DNA of 35,276 bases from Nitrososphaeria archaeon (GCA_029775965.1 JARVJU010000002.1:66578-101853); one strand, 5' to 3'; shown: positions 17,112 to 25,271, numbered from the stretch's first letter. Numbers and translations are program-made. The notes: a model not told the origin generated them from the letters alone.

Positions 17112-18077
17112 TTAACCTGGTATCTGTCTTATCAGCAACGTATTCAATTCATCAAGTTTCTCTTTTCTAGCGATATCCACCCTAGTTGATCCATCAGCAA
17201 CTCCATACCCGATAGCTATCGCCTTTGTATCAGTATATACACTAGGCACTCCCCTTGAATCTATGGCAACCACTCCAGCAAGTTCAGGCCCATATACTCC
17301 TCTTAGTGAGTTTATCTCTGTCTTGAGAACTGAAAATGGACTTGCCAGAGAACCTAGCGATGCAACAACCTTCATACAAAGCAAGTATTTCATTATCGCC
17401 TCTCCAACCCCTGAGGCTGATGCTGCTCCGTGCCCGTTTGACGCATAAAAACCTGCACCTGGTATAGGCGAATCTCCTACTCTGCCTGGCAGCTTGAATG
17501 CTGTACCTCCAGTGCTTGTAGCTGCTGCTAGATTTCCTTCATCATCTATCGCGACAGCTCCTACAGTATCTAGATGTTTCTCGAAAGCTATAGGTAAATC
17601 TTTTATCCATTTTTGCCCAATAAATTTTCGTATTTCAGCAGTATACCTTTTCTTTCTTGCGGTTGATAGTTTAAACGCTTCATAGAGACTAAAACCCTTT
17701 GCTAATCTTTCTGCACCATCAGCGACAAGCAGAACGTGCTGAGTCTTTTCCATAACAAGTCTTGCAAGCCTGACAGGATTGGGGACGTTTCGCACGGAGG
17801 CTACCGCTCCCGCAGAAAGTGTTTTACCGTCCATAATTCCTGCATCAAGTTCGATATCGCCCTCGATATTAGGGTATGCACCTCTACCTGCATTTAAGAC
17901 AGAGCTATCTTCCATGCTTGCCACACTTTCTTCAACTGCATCCAGAGCCGAGCCTTTTTTCAGTGCTTTCATCCCAGCCATTACTGCCTTCCGAAGAGCA
18001 TCCTTCACCCTTTCTTCTTCGTCCTTGCTTATATTCCATTCACCAGCCCCTCCATGCAGTAGAACTTTGCCTGCCAT
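17112..18077 (-). CDS. Plant-type L-asparaginase / isoaspartyl peptidase (Ntn hydrolase)
   Basis: The 321-residue protein is a threonine Ntn-hydrolase that hydrolyses asparagine and/or beta-aspartyl peptides from damaged proteins. It starts VLLHGGAGEWN, the conserved N-terminal strand. Maturation would cut before T171 in HLDTVGAVAID, splitting it into alpha and beta chains; the preceding residue is Asp rather than the Gly of E. coli IaaA, as in glycosylasparaginase and taspase. TGGTAFKLPGRVGDSPIPGAGFYA (positions about 189-212) is the substrate-binding block of the beta chain with the conserved Arg and Asp. It lies 33 bases after the NRAMP gene and is probably co-transcribed with it. Confidence 0.92.
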   Translation of the reverse strand: MAGKVLLHGGAGEWNISKDEEERVKDALRKAVMAGMKALKKGSALDAVEESVASMEDSSVLNAGRGAYPNIEGDIELDAGIMDGKTLSAGAVASVRNVPNPVRLARLVMEKTQHVLLVADGAERLAKGFSLYEAFKLSTARKKRYTAEIRKFIGQKWIKDLPIAFEKHLDTVGAVAIDDEGNLAAATSTGGTAFKLPGRVGDSPIPGAGFYASNGHGAASASGVGEAIMKYLLCMKVVASLGSLASPFSVLKTEINSLRGVYGPELAGVVAIDSRGVPSVYTDTKAIAIGYGVADGSTRVDIARKEKLDELNTLLIRQIPG

Positions 18078-18110
18078 GGGCAGACGTTGCAGATGAATAC
18101 CTAATATCTG

Positions 18111-19301
18111 CTATGGTATGAAAGAAAATAGTCCTGCAAGACCGCTTACAGCTATGAGAATCGACATAGTCCAGAATATGATTTGCCATGTTCTGCCATA
18201 ATGATATCCATTCATCACATCTGCCTTAGAGACAAGCCTGCCTAGCAAGAAGAGTGACGGAAGTATTATGATTGTATAAATCACCATTAAATTAAGAATG
18301 AGTTGTAGATATCCTGTTGTGAAGACAACAAGAAGCAAAGCAGGTATGCTCTCCACTATGTACACAGAAAGAAAAGATGTACTCGTTTCAGTGTTTAATG
18401 CTTCAAGAACACCCCAAGCTGACCCCAGCGATATAACGACAAGAGCAAGGAAACCAGCAGCCATAAACCCTACACCAAGAAGCAGGCTCGCACTTTGACC
18501 GAAGATTGAGATTGCCTTTGGCAGTTCTGATATTCCAATGAGAGAACCTCCTGAGCCTAAATTCATACCTACAAGTACTATGACAGCCATGAGAACTTCT
18601 GAGACAAAAGCACCAATAATCGTTTCAAGTCTTTCGTCCCTTAACAAATTGCTACCCTTTCCCTTTCTAGAGTCTGCGCCAGAATGAAAGTATAACATCC
18701 AAGGCATAACTACTGCTCCCATGCTAGCTGCAAGGAGATAATCAAAGCTTGGGTCTCCATAAGGCTGTAGAGGGTTCAATCCTATACTAACTAGCATGTA
18801 GGTGTTGATATGGAATATTTCTAACGACAATGCAATACCAGCAACTACTACAAAGCTTATAGGTAACAGGAAGATCTCTGCCTGCCTGTATCTCTTTCCC
18901 AACACAATAGCTGTATGTAATATATAAACTGCAATCAAGCCCGGGATCAGAGGAAGTTTAAGCAGATACAGACCCACAGCTATACCAGCGTATTCAGCTA
19001 CATATTCCAGAAAGTCGCTAATGCCCATAGGAATCGCAGCAAACATAGCTGTTTTTCTTCCCATGTATTTGTATACAGCTCGTCCGAGTCCCATGCCAGA
19101 GGCAATACCAAGCCTTCCGGCTGCATCCTGGACAAAGAACAGAGGAATTGTCAGTATAAGCATAACAAAGACCATTCTGTATCCCCATACTGAGCCAGCC
19201 TGCAGACCTGTTATTATCGAGGCTATATCAATATCAGCGATCATGACAAGCCAAGCTGGTCCGAAGTTTCTGACTCTGTCTTTGAGTGTAATCTTCTCCA
19301 A
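18111..19301 (-). CDS. Divergent NRAMP-family divalent metal transporter
   Basis: The 396-residue, about eleven-helix protein is an NRAMP relative, a family that imports Mn2+ or Fe2+ with protons. The first helix begins GPAWLVMIADIDIASIITGLQAG, matching NRAMP GPG..(DPGN)...LQAGA, but the metal-binding DPGN is replaced by DIDIAS (about 23-28). In helix six the usual MPHN is MPWM (199-202): the metal-liganding Met stays, the His does not. Such changes are seen in NRAMP-related Mg2+ or other-substrate transporters, so substrate should not be assumed. The start is TTG at 19301 with a weak TATA-like box at about 19328-19338. First gene of a likely operon with the asparaginase and the small conserved protein. 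Confidence 0.82.
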   Translation of the reverse strand: MEKITLKDRVRNFGPAWLVMIADIDIASIITGLQAGSVWGYRMVFVMLILTIPLFFVQDAAGRLGIASGMGLGRAVYKYMGRKTAMFAAIPMGISDFLEYVAEYAGIAVGLYLLKLPLIPGLIAVYILHTAIVLGKRYRQAEIFLLPISFVVVAGIALSLEIFHINTYMLVSIGLNPLQPYGDPSFDYLLAASMGAVVMPWMLYFHSGADSRKGKGSNLLRDERLETIIGAFVSEVLMAVIVLVGMNLGSGGSLIGISELPKAISIFGQSASLLLGVGFMAAGFLALVVISLGSAWGVLEALNTETSTSFLSVYIVESIPALLLVVFTTGYLQLILNLMVIYTIIILPSLFLLGRLVSKADVMNGYHYGRTWQIIFWTMSILIAVSGLAGLFSFIP

Positions 19302-19350
19302 GTTTTGTTCTTTACAGCCTATAGGGTGTTGATAAGTCTAATGGAAAAAG

Positions 19351-19461
19351 CTATCTTTTTTGTATGCTTACCTTGTAGAGGCATTTTGGACATGTGGCAT
19401 AATATTGACTTTTGCCCTTATAGTCCCAGTCATAATGACAATGTTTGCAGTGCAGGCGCAT
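19351..19461 (-). CDS. 36-residue zinc-ribbon microprotein
   Basis: Reading leftward from ATG 19461 to TAG 19351 gives 36 residues that are nearly all zinc ribbon: C5-x2-C8 near the start (CKHCHYDWDYKG) and C24-x2-C27 later (YATCPKC). The W..YKG spacing between the knuckles is common in small archaeal ribbon proteins thought to bind nucleic acid or partner proteins. AGGTAGGT lies directly before the ATG, and a TATA-like box at 19485-19492 lies about 27 bases upstream. It is encoded between the NRAMP gene and a 140-residue unknown protein, same strand. Clearly shorter than usual gene-calling limits; function unknown. Confidence 0.75.
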   Translation of the reverse strand: MRLHCKHCHYDWDYKGKSQYYATCPKCLYKVSIQKR

Positions 19462-19484
19462 ACCTACCTATCTAACTACCAGCT

Positions 19485-19492
19485 AGATATGC
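19485..19492 (-). promoter_or_regulatory. TATA-like box for the zinc-ribbon microprotein
   Basis: Minus strand GCATATCT, about 27 bases before the ATG at 19461. Confidence 0.4.
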
Positions 19493-19539
19493 TTTTCTGA
19501 GGAGAGACACCATGGTCGCTATGGCCGCGTTTTAACACT

Positions 19540-19962
19540 TTATGCATTATGCTCCTGCAGCACCCTATTCCAGGACCTTGCCATAAGCCATGCAGCCTTC
19601 CAGAAATTATATTCTCCGCCCGGAGATCGCTTTGGTATCTTTAGCTGCACAAGCCTGTACCCTAGAACTGTTCTTTTGGTGGATTCGCTCCAAAGTGGAA
19701 CATCCTTTTCCATAAGACCGAGAGCTATAAGTTTTCCAAGAACATACCTGTAAAAATTCTTGTAGCTATACTTGACGGGTCCTAGCCCTTGATCAAGAGA
19801 TAAAGCGAATGTTTTCATCTGAGAGCTTGTCAGCGTCCCTTTATTCTTGCTCATATGGTTTATGAGCTGTTCAGCTGCCTTTCTTGCCTTTTGATTGGGA
19901 AATATATTATCCAAAGGGTTCCTGTTCACTGATTCTTTGTCCCATCTGAGGAGCACAATCAT
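19540..19962 (-). CDS. Unrecognised 140-residue protein, possible DNA- or RNA-binding
   Basis: I do not recognise this basic protein. It has a helix-rich layout: QKARKAAEQLINHMSKN, then SSQMKTFALSL, then FYRYVLGKLIALGLMEKD, which could fold as a winged helix, followed by a strand segment (YRLVQLKIPK) and a Trp-rich C-terminal helix (FWKAAWLMARSWNRVL). No cysteines or membrane helix. The ATG at 19962 is preceded by a TATA-like TTTTTAATATT about 25 bases upstream. It shares strand and locality with the zinc-ribbon microprotein, so the two may act together, but each seems to have its own promoter. Confidence 0.65.
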   Translation of the reverse strand: MIVLLRWDKESVNRNPLDNIFPNQKARKAAEQLINHMSKNKGTLTSSQMKTFALSLDQGLGPVKYSYKNFYRYVLGKLIALGLMEKDVPLWSESTKRTVLGYRLVQLKIPKRSPGGEYNFWKAAWLMARSWNRVLQEHNA

Positions 19963-20472
19963 GCATCTGAACTAGAAGCCAAATATTAAAAACTTGATGA
20001 CGCAAAGCGCTAAAGATTCTGATTCCCATCTTGCTGTTGCAAATTTCAGAGGATCTGTTAGATCTCTAGCTCAGAGCAGCTGTGGCAAGCAATGATAAAG
20101 AATGTTTTAGATACTATTTCCAGTTATGTACAAACGACCATTGTTTGAAAGGCTTGCAACAGAGGTTTTGACCATCGAATCAAAGGCTGCATATTTCTAA
20201 CCAAAATACTAAGTCGCTATATTTCTAGTAGTGATGCTTTTCTATCACTGAAAATCAAGCACCTGCCAGAACGCTAGTCTATGGTGCACCGACATCAAAC
20301 CTGCAAAATAGTCATTAGTGCTGTGCAAGCATCTTCGCATGGCTATGCTTAAGGCTAGCTGCAGATAGTGATATTTATCCATCTATCAGTTAAAAGTAGA
20401 TAGTTAACGGCCTTTTTTCATCATCGATGGATGCTGTCACAAGCAAGAAGTAGACGCCATAGGCTAAAAGCA

Positions 20473-20521
20473 GATCATAATGCTATCTAGATAGGCTGCT
20501 GTCATAGCAGCTATAATGATC
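20473..20521. repeat. Nested palindrome cluster
   Basis: Outer arms GATCAT (20473-20478) and ATGATC (20516-20521) enclose a perfect 12-base palindrome CTATCTAGATAG (20483-20494) and a GCTGCT-GTCAT-AGCAGC hairpin (20495-20511). A competing pairing TGCTAT (20481-20486)/ATAGCA (20504-20509) is possible. Could be an operator, a recombination site or a folded RNA. Confidence 0.5.
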
Positions 20522-20623
20522 ATCCACTCCAATACTTTTAAATTGTAAGTCGCCAGAGCTTTATTTTGCTGGCTTGGATAAAACCAAATGCACAGGCGAT
20601 CAACTCTTCAACATTATGGGGGT

Positions 20624-20713
20624 ATGGCAAAAAAATCGCTTGAACAAGCAAACAACTACAAAACTCCGCGCTATAGGCAGGAAAGAGCAGTGCTTATGAC
20701 CGAAGAAGAGTGA
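20624..20713 (+). CDS. Possible 29-residue microprotein
   Basis: An ATG behind GGGGGT opens a 29-codon frame ending in TGA. The product begins MAKKSLEQANNY and ends in VLMTEEE: basic first half, acidic tail, no cysteines. A TATA-like GGATAAAA lies about 45 bases upstream. Composition is protein-like but the frame is short and overlaps a leftward open stretch, so it may be chance or the start of a truncated gene. Confidence 0.3.
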   Translation: MAKKSLEQANNYKTPRYRQERAVLMTEEE

Positions 20714-20874
20714 CAAACAGAATCTGAATCGAAGATAGCCTCAAGCCCGGCTCCTTTTATCGTAATTCCTGATGCAGCATGAAACAAAGAAGGTAAATTG
20801 AGTTCTTTGTAGCAGCCGTGAACATTCTTGAACAATCTTAAGAAAGTTGTAACATCCTCTCCTCTGATATAATC
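20671..20874 (-). pseudogene. Leftward protein-like remnant, family unknown
   Basis: Between two stop codons the minus strand reads about 67 codons of protein-like sequence, including RGEDVTTFLRLFKNVHG and ITIKGAGLEAIFDSDS. There is no ATG or GTG at the front, so it is probably a fragment of a larger lost gene. A TATA-like CTTAAAAACC lies just upstream near 20905-20915. I do not recognise the family. Confidence 0.3.
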
Positions 20875-21046
20875 CTACAAAGTTGTTGGGTTTTTGCCAC
20901 CGGTTTTTAAGGCATATCTATATCTCCCCAAATACCTGACTGACGAAGTATCAGAAAATAGGTGAGAATATTACCAGAACTTTAGAAGCTTCTTATTCAA
21001 CTTAGCTTCAAACGCATTGGTGCGAAAGATTTCATCACCTGTATTT

Positions 21047-21340
21047 TTATCTGCGAATCACCCATACCAAGACTGCGAAAGCCATCAAGCCCAGGCCATT
21101 CAATGCCAGCATCGGGAGAGCGACATCTGCCGAATATTCTTTGGCTAACTGATAGTAAAAGAAGACGGCAATCAGATTTTGTAGAACGAAGATGCCTGTA
21201 AAAGCGGTTAAGCCCAGAGAGAAACTGGAGCTCATCTTTCTAGCCTTGCCAAAATAGAATAAGAAAGCATACACCATCAGTACAGCACTTGCTAAAGCTA
21301 CGATGATATCGATCGTCCAGATGGATGCTAGAAAGGGCAT
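21047..21340 (-). CDS. Small three-helix membrane protein paired with a winged-helix regulator
   Basis: The 97-residue protein has three hydrophobic helices at about 7-29, 38-62 and 72-94, with short polar loops, and ends in a basic pair. It begins two bases after the stop of the ArsR-like regulator gene, so the two are co-translated. The arrangement resembles archaeal one-component membrane-bound regulators in which a winged helix is fused to membrane helices, here split into two chains. By this context it may sense a membrane or surface signal and tether or control the regulator. No enzyme motif is visible. Confidence 0.75.
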   Translation of the reverse strand: MPFLASIWTIDIIVALASAVLMVYAFLFYFGKARKMSSSFSLGLTAFTGIFVLQNLIAVFFYYQLAKEYSADVALPMLALNGLGLMAFAVLVWVIRR

Positions 21341-21342
21341 AA

Positions 21343-21666
21343 TTACTCTTTCCCTCCTTCTTTAAAGCTTACTGCGGAACGACCCTCCTTAACTATCTTC
21401 TCGAGCAATTCCCTATGAGCGACGCAGAGGGCTGAAGGGAAGTACATAAGGCCATACTTCGGGCCTTCCGTCACCACCAGATAATTTTTCCTTAGCACTT
21501 CCAGATGATGGGTAACTGTACGATAGTTAACATTTAAGGCTTCGGAGAGCTGGTTAGCGTTCATAGGCCTATCACACAGGAGCAGAAGCATCCTGGCTCG
21601 CATCATTCCTCCCTTCGACCCAACGATGACCCACCAGAACATATGGTCTGGTGTCTTGAACGACAA
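21343..21666 (-). CDS. ArsR-like winged-helix transcriptional regulator
   Basis: The 107-residue protein is a winged helix of the archaeal ArsR-like type: GGMMRARMLLLLCDRPMNANQ is the first helices, LSEALNVNYRTVTHHLEVLR is the helix-turn-helix, and NYLVVTEGPKYGLMYFPS the wing. No metal-binding cysteine pair of classic ArsR is present. The TTG at 21666 coincides with the predicted transcription start from the TATA-like box at 21684-21694; an ATG at 21642 (before FWW) is an alternative. It is followed by the three-helix membrane protein gene and preceded, 120 bases upstream, by the anchored NTF2-like gene, a likely target or partner. Confidence 0.85.
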   Translation of the reverse strand: MSFKTPDHMFWWVIVGSKGGMMRARMLLLLCDRPMNANQLSEALNVNYRTVTHHLEVLRKNYLVVTEGPKYGLMYFPSALCVAHRELLEKIVKEGRSAVSFKEGGKE

Positions 21667-21683
21667 ATCTCATCACAGTCAAC

Positions 21684-21694
21684 CTTATAAAAAA
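21684..21694 (-). promoter_or_regulatory. TATA-like box for the regulator/membrane-protein pair
   Basis: Minus strand TTTTTATAAGG, about 24 bases before the TTG at 21666. A second AT box (GTATATATTTAATAC) lies near 21698-21712 and may belong to the same promoter. Confidence 0.5.
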
Positions 21695-21787
21695 TTGTAT
21701 TAAATATATACATATCGCCCGCATACATTATACGCCTGACTTTATTTGAAAAAATTGAAGATACAAGGTTTCTTGCTAGCTTTCAGT

Positions 21788-22405
21788 TTAACCTGTAATC
21801 ACGCCAGCTGTCTGAGGCGAAGCAACTCCCGGTATGATTATACCAGGGTTTCCAGGTATGCCCCAGTACTCCGTGCTCAGACTCCATGACTCACCAGAGC
21901 GTGTATACACAAGTTCGTAAGGCAGCTTCAGGGTAGCCTTCCCCCCTGCTAGTACATACCACACATCTGCTTTGACTATTGCATTATTTCCGCTTATGCT
22001 GACTGTAAAGTTGTACAAAGTATAGTACACTGCAGGGTTTGCCTTGAAGAACTTGCTCCATGTTGCTTGTACGTTGCCTGTCCCGGAATAAGTACCGTTC
22101 AAGGGGCTAGAAGGAGAAACCACCCAATACAGTGTAGGATTGGAGTTATATTGCGACATTGTACCCGTCAAATTATCAGCACCTATGGCTGCAAAATGGG
22201 AGTATGCCATTTGAGTTACCTGTAATTGCGAAAGCTGATTCTGTAAAGATGAAATAGTAGATTGGTAACTAGAAATAGCAGACTGGTTGCTAGTAACCAA
22301 GTAGGCTGCATATCCCCCTGTCGCTGCCAAGAGCACTACCAGAATGACTGTTACGCCGATGAATGTCGTTCGGGATACCCCACCAACATGTCCTGATGTG
22401 TTCAT
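21788..22405 (-). CDS. Anchored extracellular protein with NTF2/SnoaL-like domain
   Basis: From ATG 22405 the protein has 205 residues: a short cytoplasmic start, a membrane helix at about 14-37 (FIGVTVILVVLLAATGGYAAYL), a heptad-like stretch (SYQSTISSLQNQLSQLQ), then a cone-fold-like domain of about 110 residues with helix FAAIGADNLTGTMSQY, WSKFFKANPAVYYTLYNFTVSI and AIVKADVWYVLAGGK, which resembles SnoaL/NTF2-like domains. Such domains bind small molecules or act as ketosteroid-isomerase-like enzymes, but no catalytic set is evident. The open frame runs upstream to an ATG at 22474; I take 22405 because a TATA-like GCATATTATTTT lies just before it (22444-22455). Probably exposed on the cell surface. 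Confidence 0.72.
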   Translation of the reverse strand: MNTSGHVGGVSRTTFIGVTVILVVLLAATGGYAAYLVTSNQSAISSYQSTISSLQNQLSQLQVTQMAYSHFAAIGADNLTGTMSQYNSNPTLYWVVSPSSPLNGTYSGTGNVQATWSKFFKANPAVYYTLYNFTVSISGNNAIVKADVWYVLAGGKATLKLPYELVYTRSGESWSLSTEYWGIPGNPGIIIPGVASPQTAGVITG

Positions 22406-22697
22406 ACCATTTTGCCTATTGAGCAAGGTTATTAGGCATTTTTCAAAATAATATGCAAATTTTGTGCAAATCATTAGCTAGTAGCCTTGTTCAAAGTCAG
22501 AGCGATAAATTTCTTCTTTCTTTCTGTTTATGGGAAGATAAATTTTCTGACTGTACATTTCTTCACCAATCAGTAACCGAACGTTTACTTTTAAACAATG
22601 TCTAGACACTATTAGCAAAGTCGACTCAAAAAGAATAATTTGGTACTGTTCAAACAGAAACGTTTGATCTGATCAGACATTAACAAACCTTACTTTG

Positions 22698-23385
22698 TTA
22701 CCACTCATTTCTGAAGCTGAATAGATACCTTTTTCCTGTAATGTAAGAGATTCTTTCATTCAGAATCCTGAAAGGTGCATCATCTAGGCAGGATGATTTT
22801 GGCTACACGAAGCACTTTTTCTATACTTTGGTTCGCCTGTTTTAAGCTGTAGTAGGCAAAGGCTGATTTATTATCTGCTTCTAAAGCATATTATAGTGCA
22901 TGTCCAGAAAATAAAACATCATCATACACGAAGCCTGAGCTTCCTGCTGTATGGCCTGGTAAGATGACAAACCTGCCAGAAAGGAATTCGTCGTCACCTT
23001 CAAACATAACAATGCAGTCTTCCTTCTTTAAGAGAAGATAGTCAAGGCAGCTTCTGGGTAGTATAAATCCCCTTCTAAATCACTTCTAAAATAAATAATG
23101 TATTTCTCTTGCTGATACATAGATCTTTGCAGAATTAAACAGCTCCGAGTTAAGAACTTAGACGGAGTGAAGGTGTGAGAGAATAAGTGCTGATATTTTA
23201 TCCATGCTGACCCTACAGTTGTCAAGAAAAGAAATCAGCTCAACTCTACTTCTTACGTTACCTGCGTCGAACAATGCATACTGGCTTCCCTTCACCGTTT
23301 CAAATTTCAAAAGAGACACGTTACACCAGCCAACGAAGCCGTTGTTTGATGTAGCAGGTATACTTGGCAGTACTGTTTTCCATTT
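22698..23385 (-). pseudogene. Metallo-beta-lactamase-fold hydrolase pseudogene
   Basis: Joining three leftward frames recovers a metal-dependent hydrolase. It begins with TVLPSIPATSNNGFVGWCN and YALFDAGNVRSRVELISFLD, reaches SALILSHLHSV followed by a stop where functional enzymes have the HxHxDH metal motif, continues with a body ending PEAALTIFS, shifts frame to GRFVILPGHTAGSSGFVYDD and VLFSGHAL, and after another stop and shift ends with YSLKQANQSIEKVLRVAKII and HDAPFRILNERISYITG. The PGHT and terminal H-D elements are family hallmarks. At least two stops and two frameshifts, and loss of metal ligands, rule out function. Probably once a lactonase-like or related hydrolase. Confidence 0.8.
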
Positions 23386-23442
23386 ACACCCATGATTTTT
23401 GTTCCCACTTCTAGATTGTTCTTGCTGTATAAATTCTTCTTG

Positions 23443-23939
23443 TCAATCGAATCTATCGACGTCGATATCAAGTTCGATGCATCTGTGACGATTTGAGTAA
23501 TATACAATCTCCCCACTATGGTTGACCATTAATAAAGAAGGATTTAATATAACTTTTCTGATGGTTGCTTTAAATTCATGCATCTACATCAGACTCTGTC
23601 CTCAATGGCTCGATTTAAGCTCTGGTTTCTCTATATTCTTCATAACCACATCTTTTGAGACACTCTCCTTAATAAGACACAGTGATGAGTCCGCGGTTAC
23701 TGTGATGTCCCTGTTTGGATTCACATCAGGTTCAAGCTCCACCCCTATACTTGACATCTATGCCATATGGTTGTGAAATAATGAGCTCTTCCCTTAGCTC
23801 CTCTACGTGCTCTGAGAACATTCTTACGAACCCTTCGGGCTGTCTGTATGGAAGAAGATAGATGCTGATAATTGGGAGCGTATTCAGAAATGAGTCCGGA
23901 TAACGGTACTTTGCTCCCGCTTTTTACTGATTTATACTC
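23443..23939 (-). pseudogene. Broken gene of unknown family (copy A)
   Basis: Leftward frames give protein-like sequence: KAGAKYRYPDSFLNTLPIIS, YLLPYRQPEGFVRMFSEHVE, ELREELIISQPYGIDVKYRG, then after a frameshift VNPNRDITVTADSS, SKDVVMKNIEKPELKSSH, a stop, MHEFKATIRKVIL and GEIVYYSNRHRCIELDIDVD before a final stop. The part from SKDVVMKN to IRKVIL is closely similar to the copy at 31838-32104. I do not recognise the family. A TATA-like TTTTTTATC and AAGGAGGAG lie just upstream near 23945-23975, so it once had its own promoter. Confidence 0.6.
23531..23662. repeat. Diverged repeat, copy A (partner at 31925-32057)
   Basis: About 132 bases match 31925-32057 in the same orientation, with by-eye identity of roughly 85 percent, including an identical core TTTAAGCTCTGGTTTCTCTA. 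The repeat is the shared coding part of two paralogous pseudogenes. Confidence 0.8.
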
Positions 23940-24187
23940 CTAAATTCTCCTCCTTAACCAGATAAAAAATTTGTGTCAAAGCCACCCTTTGACCAAGGCT
24001 CAGTTATACTTTTTCAATTCCGTTTCTTTTCCGTTACCAACCCAAGCGGAGGAAGAATCGTCCACCTCAATACATAGTAGAACAAAAAACAAGTGACAGA
24101 AAGGTTAGTCATTCAACACACCAAAAAATGTAGCCCGTTGCATGGATATATGATCTTGGATTGACTTTGCGGTAGTGTGCCTTCTGG

Positions 24188-25073
24188 CTATACCATTGCT
24201 ATGAATGTGTTATAGATCGAAGCCTTCATAGCAATCTATGTGTACATGTTGACGAACTTCTTTACTGTAACGTACTCCCCGTAGATCGTTTGATGCATGA
24301 GAATGTTCCATCAACCCTACATCTGTAAGCGAAACCATGCACCTTCGACCATGCTCTAGGCTTGAGTGCATGCTGCTCTAGTACTGCAATCTTTCTAGCC
24401 TGACAGTTATTGCTCTTTTGTGCTGAGCCACTCCTGGCTCTATCACAGGCTTGGTTTGCTACTTTCATAGGAAATTGAAGTTAGTTTTTGGGTCAGACTT
24501 CCTCTCATTCTCTTCCTCTACTCTAACATTCTCTTTAGCTCTATTGAAAAGCCACTTCAACAGCTTTCCACAGTGCAACCTCTGTGAAGATACATCTATA
24601 GAGATAACATATTTCGTCTTTATTTTAACATCAAAATGAATCTTCAGATAGGCTTTCTTCTCTTTACCTTCCATGTATGCCTTATCCACTTTCTCTTCTA
24701 GCTAAGATTCATTCCAGAGGAGTCTTGCAATAGTTAAAGGATAGGTTGATTTGATCAGAAACTCATCTAGCTTTATCTGTAGCTTTTTCACATATCTATC
24801 TACAGCTGAGTAATCAGGAGCATTTAGCCTTTTTATATGCTTGGAAAGGAATTGTATCAACCCTTCTGTCTATATGACATTTGAAAAAGCAACCTGACAG
24901 ATGTCAAGAGCCTGACCAAGACTCACGATCGTGATAAGGCTAGCCAACTTTGTCATCATTGATCTTCTTCAGCTGGCTATTCAGCTCTTCTACGATTGAT
25001 GAGTTGAGGTTCAGCTCCCCCGCAGCGCGAGCGTCTCGTTGTAGCTTTGCCAGTCCCTCTTGTCAGATGACAT
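24188..25073 (-). mobile_element. IS5-like transposase pseudogene
   Basis: Leftward from an ATG at 25073, several frames join into a DDE transposase of about 295 residues: DKRDWQSYNETLALRGEL near the start, EELNSQLKKIN, LGQALDICQVAFSNV, GLIQFLSKHIKRLNAP, YSAVDRYVKKLQIKLDEF, then KVDKAYMEGKEKKAYLKIHF and TKYVISIDVSSQ carrying the central catalytic region, ARKIAVLEQHALKPRAWSK, RVDGTFSCIKR and the end YGEYVTVKKFVNMYT with AMKASIYNTFIAM. The layout is that of archaeal IS5-family elements. Stops and frameshifts occur in at least five places, so it is dead. No clear terminal inverted repeats remain, only weak TTCAAC matches near both ends. Confidence 0.8.
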
Positions 25074-25179
25074 GCAACTAAGGATAGTCAGAGAGGTATG
25101 AGCACAGTTGAACCATAATCCCTCGATTATAAGCTTAAATCATGCAACACACAAGCTGCAAGATAAAGGAGAAATGTCT

Positions 25180-25271
25180 GGCAAACCGATCAGGCAAAGA
25201 ACTTGGGGTACTATCATATCAACAGATATGGCAAAGGTATAATTCTGCTTGGACTTGACCTGCAGAATGCT
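25180..25271 (+). mobile_element. Possible trace of a second transposase
   Basis: Rightward frames read WQTDQAKNLGYYHINRYGKG and IILLGLDLQNA before a stop. This pattern (Y/F-x-INRYGK, then a hydrophobic helix) resembles the end of the N-terminal zinc-ribbon/helix region of archaeal DDE transposases. It is short and cysteines are mostly lost, so the call is weak. On the minus strand near 25530-25620 another protein-like piece (VASVYLDGTELIEHEG) may belong to a further lost element. Confidence 0.25.

Larger units (their letters stand above)
19963..21046. other. 1.1-kb region without an assigned full-length gene
   Basis: Reading frames here are short and interrupted. It holds a 29-codon open frame (20624-20713), a leftward protein-like stretch without a good start (20671-20874), an AGTGAT/ATCACT hairpin at 20229-20248 and a dense palindrome cluster (20473-20521). 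No transposase, tRNA or rRNA is recognisable. It looks like decayed or regulatory accessory DNA. Confidence 0.4.

Noticed and set aside
22478-22558. 26-codon leftward frame upstream of the NTF2-like gene
   Set aside because: Too short, no ribosome binding site or conserved feature; lies in that gene's promoter region.
23522-23776. 84-codon rightward frame similar to one at 31878-32135
   Set aside because: The similarity is real, but the minus strand carries the protein-like frame; these are antisense shadows of the two paralogous pseudogenes.
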